From NCBI GenBank assembly GCA_019119045.1, contig DWXS01000084.1, positions 1 to 64,000 of the forward strand: a stretch of 64,000 bases of DNA. The letters are read 5' to 3'. Numbering within the stretch: position 1 is the stretch's first letter; every line of letters starts with the position of its first letter. The DNA comes from Candidatus Mailhella merdavium (GTDB taxonomy: Bacteria; Desulfobacterota; Desulfovibrionia; Desulfovibrionales; Desulfovibrionaceae). The notes under the pieces are model-generated. The model did no database searches. It saw nothing but the letters and a program-made list of their open reading frames with translations, and was not told the origin of the DNA. Shown here piece by piece: positions 28,286 to 36,823 of this stretch. The position numbers and the translations under genes were made by a program.

Positions 28286-29090
28286 AGAAAAAGTCCGAGC
28301 TGTGCAGAATCCGTGGCCGTTTTCGTGCCGCTATCCGCCTGTAAAATCAGGCAACCTGAAATCTGACGGCGGGGTTGAGAACTTTTCCTGACCCCGCCGT
28401 TCACTTTTTCTCTTCGTCGGCCTCCTCTTCTCTTCCCCTCGTTCCGCTGAAAGACGGCACTTCTCCAGGCCAGAATCGTAAGGAGGAGCATCCTCCGACG
28501 AGCCTTGCATGAGCCCATTCCCGGTCGAGTTCCGCGCTGAGGTTTCCCTCAATTCCGTCCGGCGTATAGCTTTTTCTCACTCCTTCACGGGCCTTCCCGA
28601 CTCATCCCCCGCCCTTTTTCCAGTGAAACCTGTCCAGTTTCCACGCGGCAAGGCGTGTGAATTTCCCTTATGGCTCCCGTCCGTTCCATCGGACAGCCCT
28701 TCACTTTTGCTATGAAGATTCCCCGTCTTTCCTGAAGCCATTTCACAGGGCAAGCCTTTCCTCTTTCGCGACAGACGCATGGACTTTTATCCAGAGCCAT
28801 ATTCTAGACTACTGTGGATGTTATTGAACGCATGATTACGCGGTCATACAATTATGAACAATAACTGTTTATCAATCTGGGCGGTGACAAATCTTGTGAT
28901 GAATGTTCACAGACATATAATATGGTCTTTTTGCTTTTTTCTCTGGTAATCAGCACAAAATTTCAGCTATGCTTGCCGCAAAAGAGAGAGTAATGCGCGT
29001 GGATACCCGCCAGAGAAAGAGACAAAGCGGTTTCAGACCGCGTCGGGTGTTCTTCCTTACAGAGGATGGTAGCTGTCTGACGCCAGCTAA
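28286..29090. other. Intergenic between integrase and mobilization genes
   Basis: About 800 bases. The first part has the host's base composition with a cluster of weak frames; the last 170 (28800-28970) are A+T-rich. No gene is supported. A replication or transfer control region is possible, but I see no iteron set. Confidence 0.5.
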
Positions 29091-29105
29091 CATCCTGCCA
29101 AAGGC
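29080..29105 (+). other. oriT: Predicted oriT nic site (MOBP/RP4-like)
   Basis: CATCCTGC at 29091-29098 fits the MOBP nic consensus YATCCTG|Y, with a small GCTG/CAGC inverted repeat just before it. It lies 79 bases before the mobC start and reads towards mobC and the relaxase, the normal layout of such oriT regions. The nick would fall after 29097. Inferred from motif and position only. Confidence 0.6.
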
Positions 29106-29175
29106 TGCGCCTCTGGACTCCTCCGGAGCGTTCGGCGCTTCGCTTCTCACGCTCTCAAAAAGGCAGGAAAGGCAG

Positions 29176-29496
29176 ATGGAAAAACGGAAGGTGGCAAGCA
29201 GATTCCAGAGACGGCGGACACTCAAGCTTACCGATGAAGAGGACGAGAGACTCGCCCGGCAAGCTGTGACCGCCGGAATCTCGGTTTCCGAATACATGCG
29301 GCAGCTGTTCTTCGGCGGCAGGCCCATCATCGCCAGAACGGACGACCAGACCATCCGGGAACTCCGGCGACTTGGGGGCCTGCTCAAGCATCATTTTGAC
29401 GTGGTGAAGCGGATGGGCAACGCGGGCACTCTCGCGGAACTGGATGCGGCCCTGTCGGCAATTCGGCGGAACATTGAAACCCTGAGCGAGAAATAA
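29176..29496 (+). CDS. mobC: MobC-like mobilization accessory protein
   Basis: 106 residues. A basic N terminus (KRKVASRFQRRRTLKLTDEE) leads into a ribbon-helix-helix-like part (ISVSEYMRQLFFGG, about 35-48) and the IRELRRLGGLLKH segment found in MobC/relaxosome accessory proteins. It helps the relaxase open oriT. The ATG at 29176 has AGGAAAGG upstream; the frame is open for 69 codons further, but that stretch includes the oriT motif. The stop overlaps the relaxase ATG (TAATG). Confidence 0.82.
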   Translation: MEKRKVASRFQRRRTLKLTDEEDERLARQAVTAGISVSEYMRQLFFGGRPIIARTDDQTIRELRRLGGLLKHHFDVVKRMGNAGTLAELDAALSAIRRNIETLSEK

Positions 29497-31118
29497 TGAT
29501 CATCAAGAAGCTCAAGCGCACCAGCTTCAAAAAGCCCAAGTCCGTCATGATTGGCGGTCTGGTGGACTACATCCTTGCTTCGCACGATGAAGAAGGAAGG
29601 GACAAACTCGCTTTTGCCGGAAGCAAAAATTTTCTGACCACGACTGTTGCCGCGCAGAAAAGGGAGATGATTTCTCTTGCCGAAGAATCCATTCAGAGCC
29701 GGATGCCGATCACTCACTGGATTTTGTCATGGCAGGAAAATGAACAGCCCACACGCGAACAGGTGGACGAGGCGGTCAGTCTCTTTCTTCGGGGAATGGG
29801 GCTGGCCGAGCATCAGACGCTTTATGCCCTGCACAAGAACACGGGTAACTACCATATGCATATTCTCGTGAATCGGACGCATCCCTACACGCAGAAAGTC
29901 ATCCAGCCACACAGGGGATTTGACATCAACGAGGCACACAAAATAATTGCTGAAATCGAACACAGGCAGGGGTGGGCATCACAGCTTAACACCCGCTATT
30001 GCGTCAACGAACAGGGGCATGTGGTCAGGAATCTCCAGCACCGGGCGCAGGTAAAGCCCAAACCCAAAGCCGAGGATTTTGAAAGCGCCACGGGCGAGAA
30101 GTCCGCACAGCGCATCGCTCAGGAACGCGGCCATACTGTCATCCAGAACGCTTCCTGTTGGGAAGAGCTTCACGCCGGACTGGATGCGGTCGGTCTGCGT
30201 TTTGTCCGCAAAGGTTCCGGCGCTGTGATTTTCGTGGGCGAAACGGCGGTCAAGGCATCCAACGTGGACAGAAATTTCGGCCTATCCAAGCTGTGCAAGC
30301 GGCTCGGCGAGTTCAAGCCCGGCTCCTACTCCGAACGGACATTCAGGAAACCTGCCCCGGAGCCGGTCAGTCATATATGCCGGGAAGAATGGCTGGAGTA
30401 TCAGAAGGAGCGGCAGAGGCTGGCCGAAGAAAGACGCCTCGCCGGAAAAAAGCGGGAGGAAGAACGGGAAAAGCTGGAGCAGCGGCAGAAGGAGCGCCGG
30501 GAAGCGACCACGACACGTCTTGCATCGCATGGGCTTTCCATGTTGAATATTGCCCGTCACTTCCTGAAGGAACAGGAGCGGGAAGAAAAAGCGGCGTTAC
30601 GGGACAGGCAGTCTCAAGCAGAAAAGCCGGAGCGGCTCCGGCGCTTCAAGTCCTGGCTCGGCAAGCGCAGTCCGCACCTTGGCAATCTCTGGCGTTTCCG
30701 CAGACGGATCGCTCCCGGCGTGGAGGTCAGAAAGCGTGAGTTTCCCAGGATAGGCAAAGTGGCCTCGCCGTATGTCGCCTATCGGGAAATGGTCAAAAAG
30801 CGTTTTCCTGAAAAGATGGATGCCTCACGACTGGATGCGGCCATTGCCCTCTACATGCGCTGTGCGGGGTACACGCCGCAGGAGGTGGCCGGAGAGCTGT
30901 ATAGACACACTCTCGCCCGCCCCCACGAGCAGAACCGTGATGAAAGGGTTGACTACGGGCGCAGGGTGGTCTGGTATGCCTTCGGCACAGCGGGAGATAT
31001 TGATATTGCCAACATCAACCTCACGCAGGAGCAGATTCAGAAATTCAATCAGGAAGCGGAACAAATTGTATTGGCGACTTCAAACACAGTACGCCATAAA
31101 TCTCCGCGCATGAAATAA
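29496..31118 (+). CDS. mobA: MOBP-type relaxase
   Basis: 540-residue relaxase of the MobA/VirD2-like (Relaxase, MOBP) family, which nicks oriT and pilots the strand in transfer. Motif III histidines appear in NYHMHILVNRTHP (about 120-132), with MPITHWILSW and GFDINEAHKI nearby; the active Tyr is expected in the N-terminal 40 residues, where Tyr25 (LVDYILAS) is the best candidate. The C-terminal half is highly charged (Glu/Arg-rich coiled coil about 290-380). No primase or type IV secretion genes follow, so the element depends on a helper. Confidence 0.88.
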   Translation: MIIKKLKRTSFKKPKSVMIGGLVDYILASHDEEGRDKLAFAGSKNFLTTTVAAQKREMISLAEESIQSRMPITHWILSWQENEQPTREQVDEAVSLFLRGMGLAEHQTLYALHKNTGNYHMHILVNRTHPYTQKVIQPHRGFDINEAHKIIAEIEHRQGWASQLNTRYCVNEQGHVVRNLQHRAQVKPKPKAEDFESATGEKSAQRIAQERGHTVIQNASCWEELHAGLDAVGLRFVRKGSGAVIFVGETAVKASNVDRNFGLSKLCKRLGEFKPGSYSERTFRKPAPEPVSHICREEWLEYQKERQRLAEERRLAGKKREEEREKLEQRQKERREATTTRLASHGLSMLNIARHFLKEQEREEKAALRDRQSQAEKPERLRRFKSWLGKRSPHLGNLWRFRRRIAPGVEVRKREFPRIGKVASPYVAYREMVKKRFPEKMDASRLDAAIALYMRCAGYTPQEVAGELYRHTLARPHEQNRDERVDYGRRVVWYAFGTAGDIDIANINLTQEQIQKFNQEAEQIVLATSNTVRHKSPRMK

Positions 31119-31134
31119 CATACTTGCAAAGTCA

Positions 31135-31160
31135 GGTACCCCCGGCAAAGCCGGGGGCTT
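31135..31160. terminator. Hairpin after the relaxase gene
   Basis: CCCCCGGC / GCCGGGGG with a three-base AAA loop stands 20 bases after the relaxase stop. There is only CTTGAG after it, so termination may be partial. Confidence 0.5.
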
Positions 31161-31206
31161 GAGATCGCGTGAACCATTCAAAAGGGGCAGTTCGTCCTGA
31201 ACAAAG

Positions 31207-31908
31207 TTACATGTGAATATGCGCTTTCACTTCCTGCATGACAGGCTCCCACAGTCGATCTCTGTAACGGTTCGCATATCCGGGATGATACAGTCGGAAC
31301 GTGTTGTTTGGCAAATTTTCATGGGTAAGCCGTGCCAACTCTCGAACATCAAATGTATGGGATACTGGCATAAAGTGAACACCCCTGAATATTCTTTCTA
31401 TATAGATGTCATAATTTGGGCCTGTGAGAAAAATTAATATATTGGGATCTGCCGCAGCAATTTCAGCAGAAAGGGTTTGAAAATGATCTAAATATTCCAT
31501 CGTAAGATCACTGTTTCTCAGCATGAGGTGTGGATCCGCATCTCCAATTACATGAAAGATATTTGACCAGAATATATCATCTCGTGATAACTCCTTTTCT
31601 CCATTTATTACACATTTGAGTTCGTGAATAAATCTCCAGTAAGGACCTTGCCAGCCTATATTTTGAAGGGCATCTTGAGTAAACTTCATAGCATCTGATA
31701 TTTCAGTTATGTAACCCCACCCATTTGGATCCTGACCAACAAACATAATTTTTGTTTTGACATCAATATAGCTATCAGGGCAAAAACAGTATTGAATGAC
31801 AAATTCCTCTGAATTTCCGAAGGAGTTCTCACATTTTTTACGAAAAGCCAGAGTCTGTTCTTTTGTGGATGTATAAATATCCATAAGCTTTTGATTAACG
31901 GAATTCAT
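31207..31908 (-). CDS. Possible uracil-DNA-glycosylase-fold protein, function unknown
   Basis: 233 residues, clearly more A+T-rich than its neighbours. KIMFVGQDPNGWG (about 53-65), ILIFLTGPNYDIYI (about 157-170) and FRLYHPGYANRYR near the C terminus recall the three active-site strands of the uracil-DNA glycosylase superfamily in a divergent 'VGQE/DxNGW' group of uncharacterised proteins often carried on mobile DNA. GGAGG precedes the ATG. Whether it removes bases, or works in defence or modification, is not known. Base composition suggests transfer from another source than the mob genes. Confidence 0.55.
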   Translation of the reverse strand: MNSVNQKLMDIYTSTKEQTLAFRKKCENSFGNSEEFVIQYCFCPDSYIDVKTKIMFVGQDPNGWGYITEISDAMKFTQDALQNIGWQGPYWRFIHELKCVINGEKELSRDDIFWSNIFHVIGDADPHLMLRNSDLTMEYLDHFQTLSAEIAAADPNILIFLTGPNYDIYIERIFRGVHFMPVSHTFDVRELARLTHENLPNNTFRLYHPGYANRYRDRLWEPVMQEVKAHIHM

Positions 31909-32074
31909 AGAAGGTTTCCTCCATAAATAGTAGATAGGTTAGTTGGTTAGAGGTTGTCCAGGAAGGTTCTTTCCGGTGAGATAGCCAGCAAGGAGGATCT
32001 CACTGAGGTACTCCGCTCTATGAAAAAAGCCGGATCCCTGTCTCCGACATGGATAATCGATGCAATGGATACAG

Positions 32075-33058
32075 TCACTCACGGCTGTGCGGCTCAATAC
32101 CTGTGGCAATGACGGTAATGCGCATTTCATCGCCGCTGTTCTCATCCACGGACATGGCTATGATGATTTCCGGCTCTTCTCCGTCAGGCCCCTTGGCCGC
32201 ATCGCGGATGAAGCTTCCTGCGTTGCAGAACTCGTCCATGCCCATGTCTTCGCTGGCAGTAATGTTGACCAGAATGGCCTTGGCTCCGCCGATGGTGATA
32301 TCCTCGAGAAGAGGGCTGGAAATGGCTTTCTTGGCTGCGTCGATGGCGCGGTTTTCGCCGGAGGCGACGCCCTCTCCCATGAGAGCCATGCCCTGTTTGC
32401 TCATGACGGTGCGCACGTCGTCAAAGTCGGCATTGATTATGCCCGGTTTGGTGACCAGATCGGTCACACCGCGTACTGCCGCATAAAGCACCTCCTCAGC
32501 CTTCTTCAACATTTCCGTCAGATTGGCGTTCTTGGGCGCAATGGCAAGCAGGCGATCGTTGGAAACGATCAGCGGGTTGTCCACATGCTGGCGCAGCTCG
32601 TCAATGCCTTTCATGGCTGATTTCATGCGCTTATCGCCTTCAAAGTGAAAGGGGGTGGTCACCACCACCATGGTCAGCACGCCTTTTTCCTTGGCGGCTT
32701 TGGCGATGACCGGTACGGCGCCGGTTCCCGTTCCGCCGCCCATCCCCGAGATAACGAAAACTATATCCGCGTCGCCGATGGCTTTGCGAATAGCGTCAAC
32801 GCTTTCTTTCGCTGCCCTAGTTCCAAGCTCGGGTCTGGATTCGGTGCCGCAACCATGAAGCAGTTCCTCGCCCAGTAGGATTTTATGTTCCACACCAGAA
32901 CCGGCAAGCGCCTGCGCATCAGTATCGGCATAAATGAATGATATAATTTCCTGTCCGGCTCCTCCCAGTCCGGAATTAATCATATGCTGAAGGGCCTTTC
33001 CCCCAGCGTTACCAATACCTAATATCCTGATGTGTGCGAGTTCTTCATCAAAGCACAT
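32075..33058 (-). CDS. FtsZ-like tubulin homologue, tail-less and divergent
   Basis: 327 residues of clear FtsZ sequence: tubulin signature GMGGGTGTGA (about 104-113), NDRLLAIAPK, and an intact T7 loop NADFDDVRTVMS (about 205-216) with the catalytic acids. Two differences from cell-division FtsZ: the first nucleotide loop, normally GVGGGGGNA, reads GIGNAGGKA, and the protein ends right after ITVIATGIE, with no linker and no conserved C-terminal peptide for FtsA/ZipA binding. The ATG at 33058 follows GGAGG with an 8-base spacer; a GTG six bases earlier is too close. It lies in an integrase/relaxase island, away from any division genes, so it is probably a second copy. Confidence 0.85.
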   Translation of the reverse strand: MCFDEELAHIRILGIGNAGGKALQHMINSGLGGAGQEIISFIYADTDAQALAGSGVEHKILLGEELLHGCGTESRPELGTRAAKESVDAIRKAIGDADIVFVISGMGGGTGTGAVPVIAKAAKEKGVLTMVVVTTPFHFEGDKRMKSAMKGIDELRQHVDNPLIVSNDRLLAIAPKNANLTEMLKKAEEVLYAAVRGVTDLVTKPGIINADFDDVRTVMSKQGMALMGEGVASGENRAIDAAKKAISSPLLEDITIGGAKAILVNITASEDMGMDEFCNAGSFIRDAAKGPDGEEPEIIIAMSVDENSGDEMRITVIATGIEPHSRE

Positions 33059-33064
33059 ATTCAC

Positions 33065-33772
33065 AGCCTCCAGTGTCTGTCATCTACCCTATGTGATAAG
33101 TTATGTGAGTCAACAGGAGCGTTTTTGGGCATGTCGCCAATTCAATATAACTCAGTCTGTTGTCACTAATTGCATATTCTCTTGAAGTTCTGTGTGGTCA
33201 ATTTAGAAATTATCTCCTGGGTGTTGAGCTTTGGACCTGATGTAATAGTAATTTCGCCTGAATGGCTCAAGAAAAAAATAACCCAACGGGCGCAAAAAAT
33301 AGTTGATGCTAATTGATTTTGGCTGAAATTTTTGGCTCTGTCACAGAAACGTGTTGATGCCGCCAAACTGACTTGTTGCCTTGAGTTCACGACCGGACAG
33401 GGCGTTACCTCAGCCACGACGTACTGAAAATTGTTTTTCTATGATACCCCTCCTTTTTTTGATGGTAACTTGCCTGATGAGGGAAAATTCGTGTCGTTTT
33501 CTTCATCTGAGGAGAGTGTTTGTCAACACTCTTCTGTGACACAGCCATATATAAAAATTGGGATGGACATGCAATTACGACGGGAACCTGATGTCTGGCA
33601 AATTGAAGATGCCGGGAGGCATTTCACCCTACCCGGCATCTGGAAACTGGTTGCTGAAGGCTGATACCGTCCTTTGAAAGCCAGAAAAAATGTTGGTATT
33701 TAAGTTGGTAAAAATATTCTATAAAAATATTTTTATGATATATTTTAGCATATTACAAAATTAACATAACCC
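33065..33772. other. A+T-rich intergenic right end of the island
   Basis: About 700 A+T-rich bases with no supported gene. It holds a GATGCCGGG / CCCGGCATC-type hairpin near 33608-33640 without a T tail, and two TGGTA units at 33694 and 33706 that echo those at the integrase. A 77-codon frame (33431-33664) has no ribosome site. Confidence 0.5.
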
Positions 33773-33947
33773 CGTTTTGAACATGTTCCCGGAGTCAAGC
33801 GAAGTAAAACCGCACCGCAATGCCGGAGCAGCCAGTCGACGGGCGGCCCCCAGCGTGTACAGGTATGGGCGCAGGCTCCGGCGAGGCGTGAATGCTGCAA
33901 GCAGGAACATAGGGCCTGAATTGCAGACAGGTTCAAGAGCAAAACGT
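33773..33947 (+). repeat. Dispersed intergenic repeat, copy B
   Basis: Starts TTTTGAACATGTTCCCGGAGTC-type (the palindrome GAACATGTTC, then CCGGAGTCAAG), has CGCAATGCCGGAGCAGCC in the first third, GGCTCCGGCGAGGCGTGAA in the last third, and ends CCTGAATTGCAG ... GTTCAAGAGCAAAACG. The last part matches copy C very closely (CCTGAATTGCGG ... GTTTCAAGATTAAAACG). It begins right where the A+T-rich island end stops. Confidence 0.75.
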
Positions 33948-34306
33948 GCTGGTTCCGTGTTTTCGGCGACGTATGCTGACGGAATACGGCGCGCCGTACC
34001 CCCGCTGAAAAGGGGAAAGTTTTCAGATTCATAACCTTACATACAGGAGAGGAACACTGATGAGCAGTCCCTGTCACAGTCCGGCCGAGGTTTTTGGTTT
34101 TCAGCCCGTATTCAGAATTTCCAGAGGGAACCTCCATGTGCGAAAGACATATTTTGCCGGGCCGCCCGGATGGGCGTCGTAAGATTGAATTTCCGCGTTT
34201 CATGTGCGTCTGCCGCGCGGAACCTCCAGATATTCCTTTTCATGAAGGCCTCTGTCCCTTGCCGGGGAGAACCTCTGCAACATCCGGCATGAAAAGGAGA
34301 ACGATT
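33948..34306. other. Leader region of mgtE
   Basis: About 360 bases before the mgtE start. I looked for an M-box (ykoK) magnesium riboswitch and do not see its conserved pieces. No separate gene is supported. Confidence 0.45.
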
Positions 34307-35690
34307 ATGAATCGTGAAAATCTGTTTCGCTGTGTCCGTGAATTTTCCCGTTCCGCCCATGCGGAGAAATTTGTCGTTGCCGCCGCAAAGGCGCACCCCT
34401 CCGATCTGGCGGAAGCGCTTGAACTTCTTGAACCGGAAAAGACTCTCGCATTGCTGTCGACGCTGGATGCGCGCGTCGCAGCCGGACTGTTCGCGTATTT
34501 TTCCCGGGAACGCAGGAAGGAACTTCTGACCGCCCTGTCCGGGGAAAAGCTTGCCGAATTGTTTGAGCATATGGCTTCCGACGATCGGGTTGATATCTTT
34601 GTCAAAATGGACGGGGAGGCGAAAAGGAGACTTCTGTCCTGTCTGACGGGAGGAGGCGCGGGAGAATCTTCTCCGACTGTCTGCCTTTCCGGAAGGTACG
34701 GCCGGGGCGGCTGCAACGTCCGAGTTTGTGGCCCTGCGGCAGGAGATGGACGTTGCGGAGGCTCTGGCCTGTGTTCGGAGCGAGGCTTCCGACAGGGAGA
34801 CGATATATACGCTGTATGTTGTCGATCAGAGGGGTCGCCTGTGTGGCACGGTCTCTCTGCGGGATTTGCTCATGGCCGGAGACGGTGCGTCTGTGGACTC
34901 AATCATGTGTCGCAATCCGGTATCCGCAGGAGCCGACTGGCCGGGAATCCGGGCGGTCGAACTCATCCGGCGTTATGATTTGCTGGCCCTTCCCGTACTG
35001 GACGAAGAGGACAGGCTGATTGGAATTATTACGGTTGACGACGCCATGGATATTGAAAAAGAACAGGATGCGACGCGCATTGTCCGTTTCGGCGGAACGG
35101 CGGCCGAGGAGGGAACGGAACTTGATATCCTTGTCTCCCCGCTCGGAAAAATGTTTGGTGTGCGCGTGTTCTGGCTGGCTCTTCTGACGCTGTTCGGCGT
35201 GGTGACGAGTACCTTTGTTGCCGCTCAGGAGGAAATGCTCTCTCATGTGATAGTGCTTGCCGCCTTTATTGCCCCCATCGTCGATATGGGAGGAAATACC
35301 GGAAGTCAGTCCGCCACGCTTGTCATCCGGGCCATGGCGTTGGGAGATGTGAATTTCGGCTTGCGGGACATATGGCTTGTTCTTCGGCGCGAAGTGCCTG
35401 TTGCCGCAGCTCTGGGGCTGTGCATTGCCCTTCTTGAAGCGGTACTGGCCTTTTTTTCCAAGCACATCGGCATGGATGTGCTGCTTGTCGTCGGGCTGAG
35501 CATGCTTGTCTGTACGGTACTCGGCGGAATAATTGGCGTTCTGCTTCCCTTTCTGGCAAGGCGCGTCGGCACGGATCCGGCTACGCTTTCTTCGCCTCTC
35601 ATCACTTCGATCATGGATTTGATCGGCGTATTTGTTTATTTCTCCTTTGCCTATGCTCTGCTCGGAAGCTCGTTGCTTCAGGCAGGATAA
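34307..35690 (+). pseudogene. mgtE: MgtE magnesium transporter, interrupted by a frameshift
   Basis: Intact MgtE proteins (about 450 residues) are Mg2+-gated magnesium channels with an N domain, two CBS domains and five membrane segments. Here the N domain (34307 to about 34655) is in one frame and the end of the N domain, CBS pair and membrane domain (to 35690) continue one base later; the switch lies in GGCGCGGGAG near 34650-34665, where the second frame continues RENLLRLSAFPEGTAG, the normal family sequence. The membrane part with PIVDMGGNTGSQS (the Mg pathway) is intact, and a strong terminator follows. One extra base explains it: mutation, or sequencing error. AAGGAG precedes the ATG. 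Confidence 0.88.
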
Positions 35691-35710
35691 ACGAAAGAAC
35701 ATCTTGAGCG

Positions 35711-35755
35711 GTTCATTTCCCCCGGACTTCACTTCTGCCGGGGGATGAACTTTTT
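35711..35755 (+). terminator. Terminator of mgtE
   Basis: GTTCAT-TCCCCCGG pairs with CCGGGGGA-GAAC and is followed by five T. Strong intrinsic terminator between convergent genes. Confidence 0.88.
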
Positions 35756-35859
35756 CAGGAATATTCTTCGCAGCCGCGTTGTTAAGGGATTTCTTTCCGG
35801 CAAACCTGTTTTCCGTTCAGGACGAAGGTCCGGCAGAAAGGCAAGGGGACTGATTCGGA

Positions 35860-36216
35860 TTAGACTTTTGCCAGCAGATCCAGCAGACGGCGCACATCGT
35901 CCTGCGAGGGCGCGGGAGGAAGACCGGTGAGAATTCCCAGCCCTTCCATGGCGTCGTGGAAAGCGTTTTCTTCCATGTCCGTGGTGACGGCGCTGTGCGC
36001 CGTGGCGTTGATCATGAGCAGCTCCATGAAGGCCGCCCGCAGCTCTTTGCCTTTCAGACCGAGATCAAGAATATAGAGGCGGGGAGGATTGCTCCGTAAC
36101 GCCTCCTTGCATGCTTCCAGAGAAGCCGCAAAGGAAACGTCCGTGCCTGCCGCCTGAAAGACGGGGAGGCAGGTCTGCCATTTTGCCGTGTCGGTGGTGA
36201 CGATGAGAATATTCAT
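35860..36216 (-). CDS. Receiver-like small protein at the end of the ORP-type operon
   Basis: 118 residues. The start MNILIVTTDTAKWQ, a LYILDLGLKG strand with an Asp where response regulators are phosphorylated, and the alternating helices look like a CheY-type receiver fold, but the two N-terminal acidic residues are incomplete and no output domain is present. It is the last gene of a minus-strand run with NifX-like and MinD-like genes; a 215-bp gap separates it from the NifX-like gene. Role unknown; a regulatory or scaffolding part in this cluster is plausible. Confidence 0.6.
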   Translation of the reverse strand: MNILIVTTDTAKWQTCLPVFQAAGTDVSFAASLEACKEALRSNPPRLYILDLGLKGKELRAAFMELLMINATAHSAVTTDMEENAFHDAMEGLGILTGLPPAPSQDDVRRLLDLLAKV

Positions 36217-36431
36217 GAAAAGATCCTGTTTCGGCTCGTCGCCTGCTCGTTTGGGAGGCCGGGAAGGTCGGCGTTTCGGACAGGGCGGAGTTGTCGCTCC
36301 GAATTGCCGTCGATGTGCGCCGCCTGTCCGGGGGAACGGATTTCGTATCCGTCAGACCAGGAACAGCGGACGGGAGAAGGGAGGAGGAATATCCTCCGTC
36401 CTCCTGTCCGGATATGCTGTTGTGAAGCGGA

Positions 36432-36806
36432 TTAGTGTCCGCCGCAGGAATGTTCGGGGGTGAAGGCAGGAAGTCTGCCTTCAATGAAGGCCTGTACCGA
36501 CTGCCCGACGGTGGGGAAGTTGCCCGCATAATAGACTTCCACTCCCGCCTGATTGAATCCCATGAGCGGGCGCATGCCCATACCGCCCGCAAGCAGGACG
36601 TTGACGCCTTCTCCGGCCAGATAGTTCACCGGAGCAAGGCAGCCGCCCTGCTGATGGGGTATGGGCGGCAGGGTACGGACGGACGTGACCTTGCCGTCTT
36701 CCACTTCCGCGATGGTATAGATTTCACAGTGGCCGAAGTGCATGCCCATGCCCGCGTCAAGTCCGCCGGGCAGGGCGGAGGGAATGGCGATGACTTTTCT
36801 GTCCAT
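36432..36806 (-). CDS. NifX/NifB-type cluster-binding protein
   Basis: 124-residue protein of the dinitrogenase iron-molybdenum cofactor (NifX/NafY-like) domain family. Typical are MHFGHCEIYTI (about 22-32), VNVLLAGGMGMRP (about 69-81) and the Cys/His-rich tail HSCGGH. Such proteins bind Fe-S or Mo-containing clusters; in Desulfovibrio a relative carries the S2MoS2CuS2MoS2 cluster of the orange protein. GAGGCG precedes the ATG. It is 17 bp downstream of the MinD-like ATPase gene and belongs to the same operon. Confidence 0.85.
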   Translation of the reverse strand: MDRKVIAIPSALPGGLDAGMGMHFGHCEIYTIAEVEDGKVTSVRTLPPIPHQQGGCLAPVNYLAGEGVNVLLAGGMGMRPLMGFNQAGVEVYYAGNFPTVGQSVQAFIEGRLPAFTPEHSCGGH

Positions 36807-36823
36807 GATGACGCCTCGATACG

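Noticed and set aside
33431..33664. 77-codon frame at the island's right end
   Set aside because: No ribosome site, no family, crosses a hairpin; likely chance in an A+T-rich gap.
26552..33780. CGTTTTGAA present at both island ends (26552 and 33772) as an attachment core
   Set aside because: Nine bases in two stretches of several hundred bases is within chance, and the flanks do not match.
33948..34306. M-box magnesium riboswitch before mgtE
   Set aside because: The conserved M-box segments are not visible and there is no terminator-antiterminator pair.
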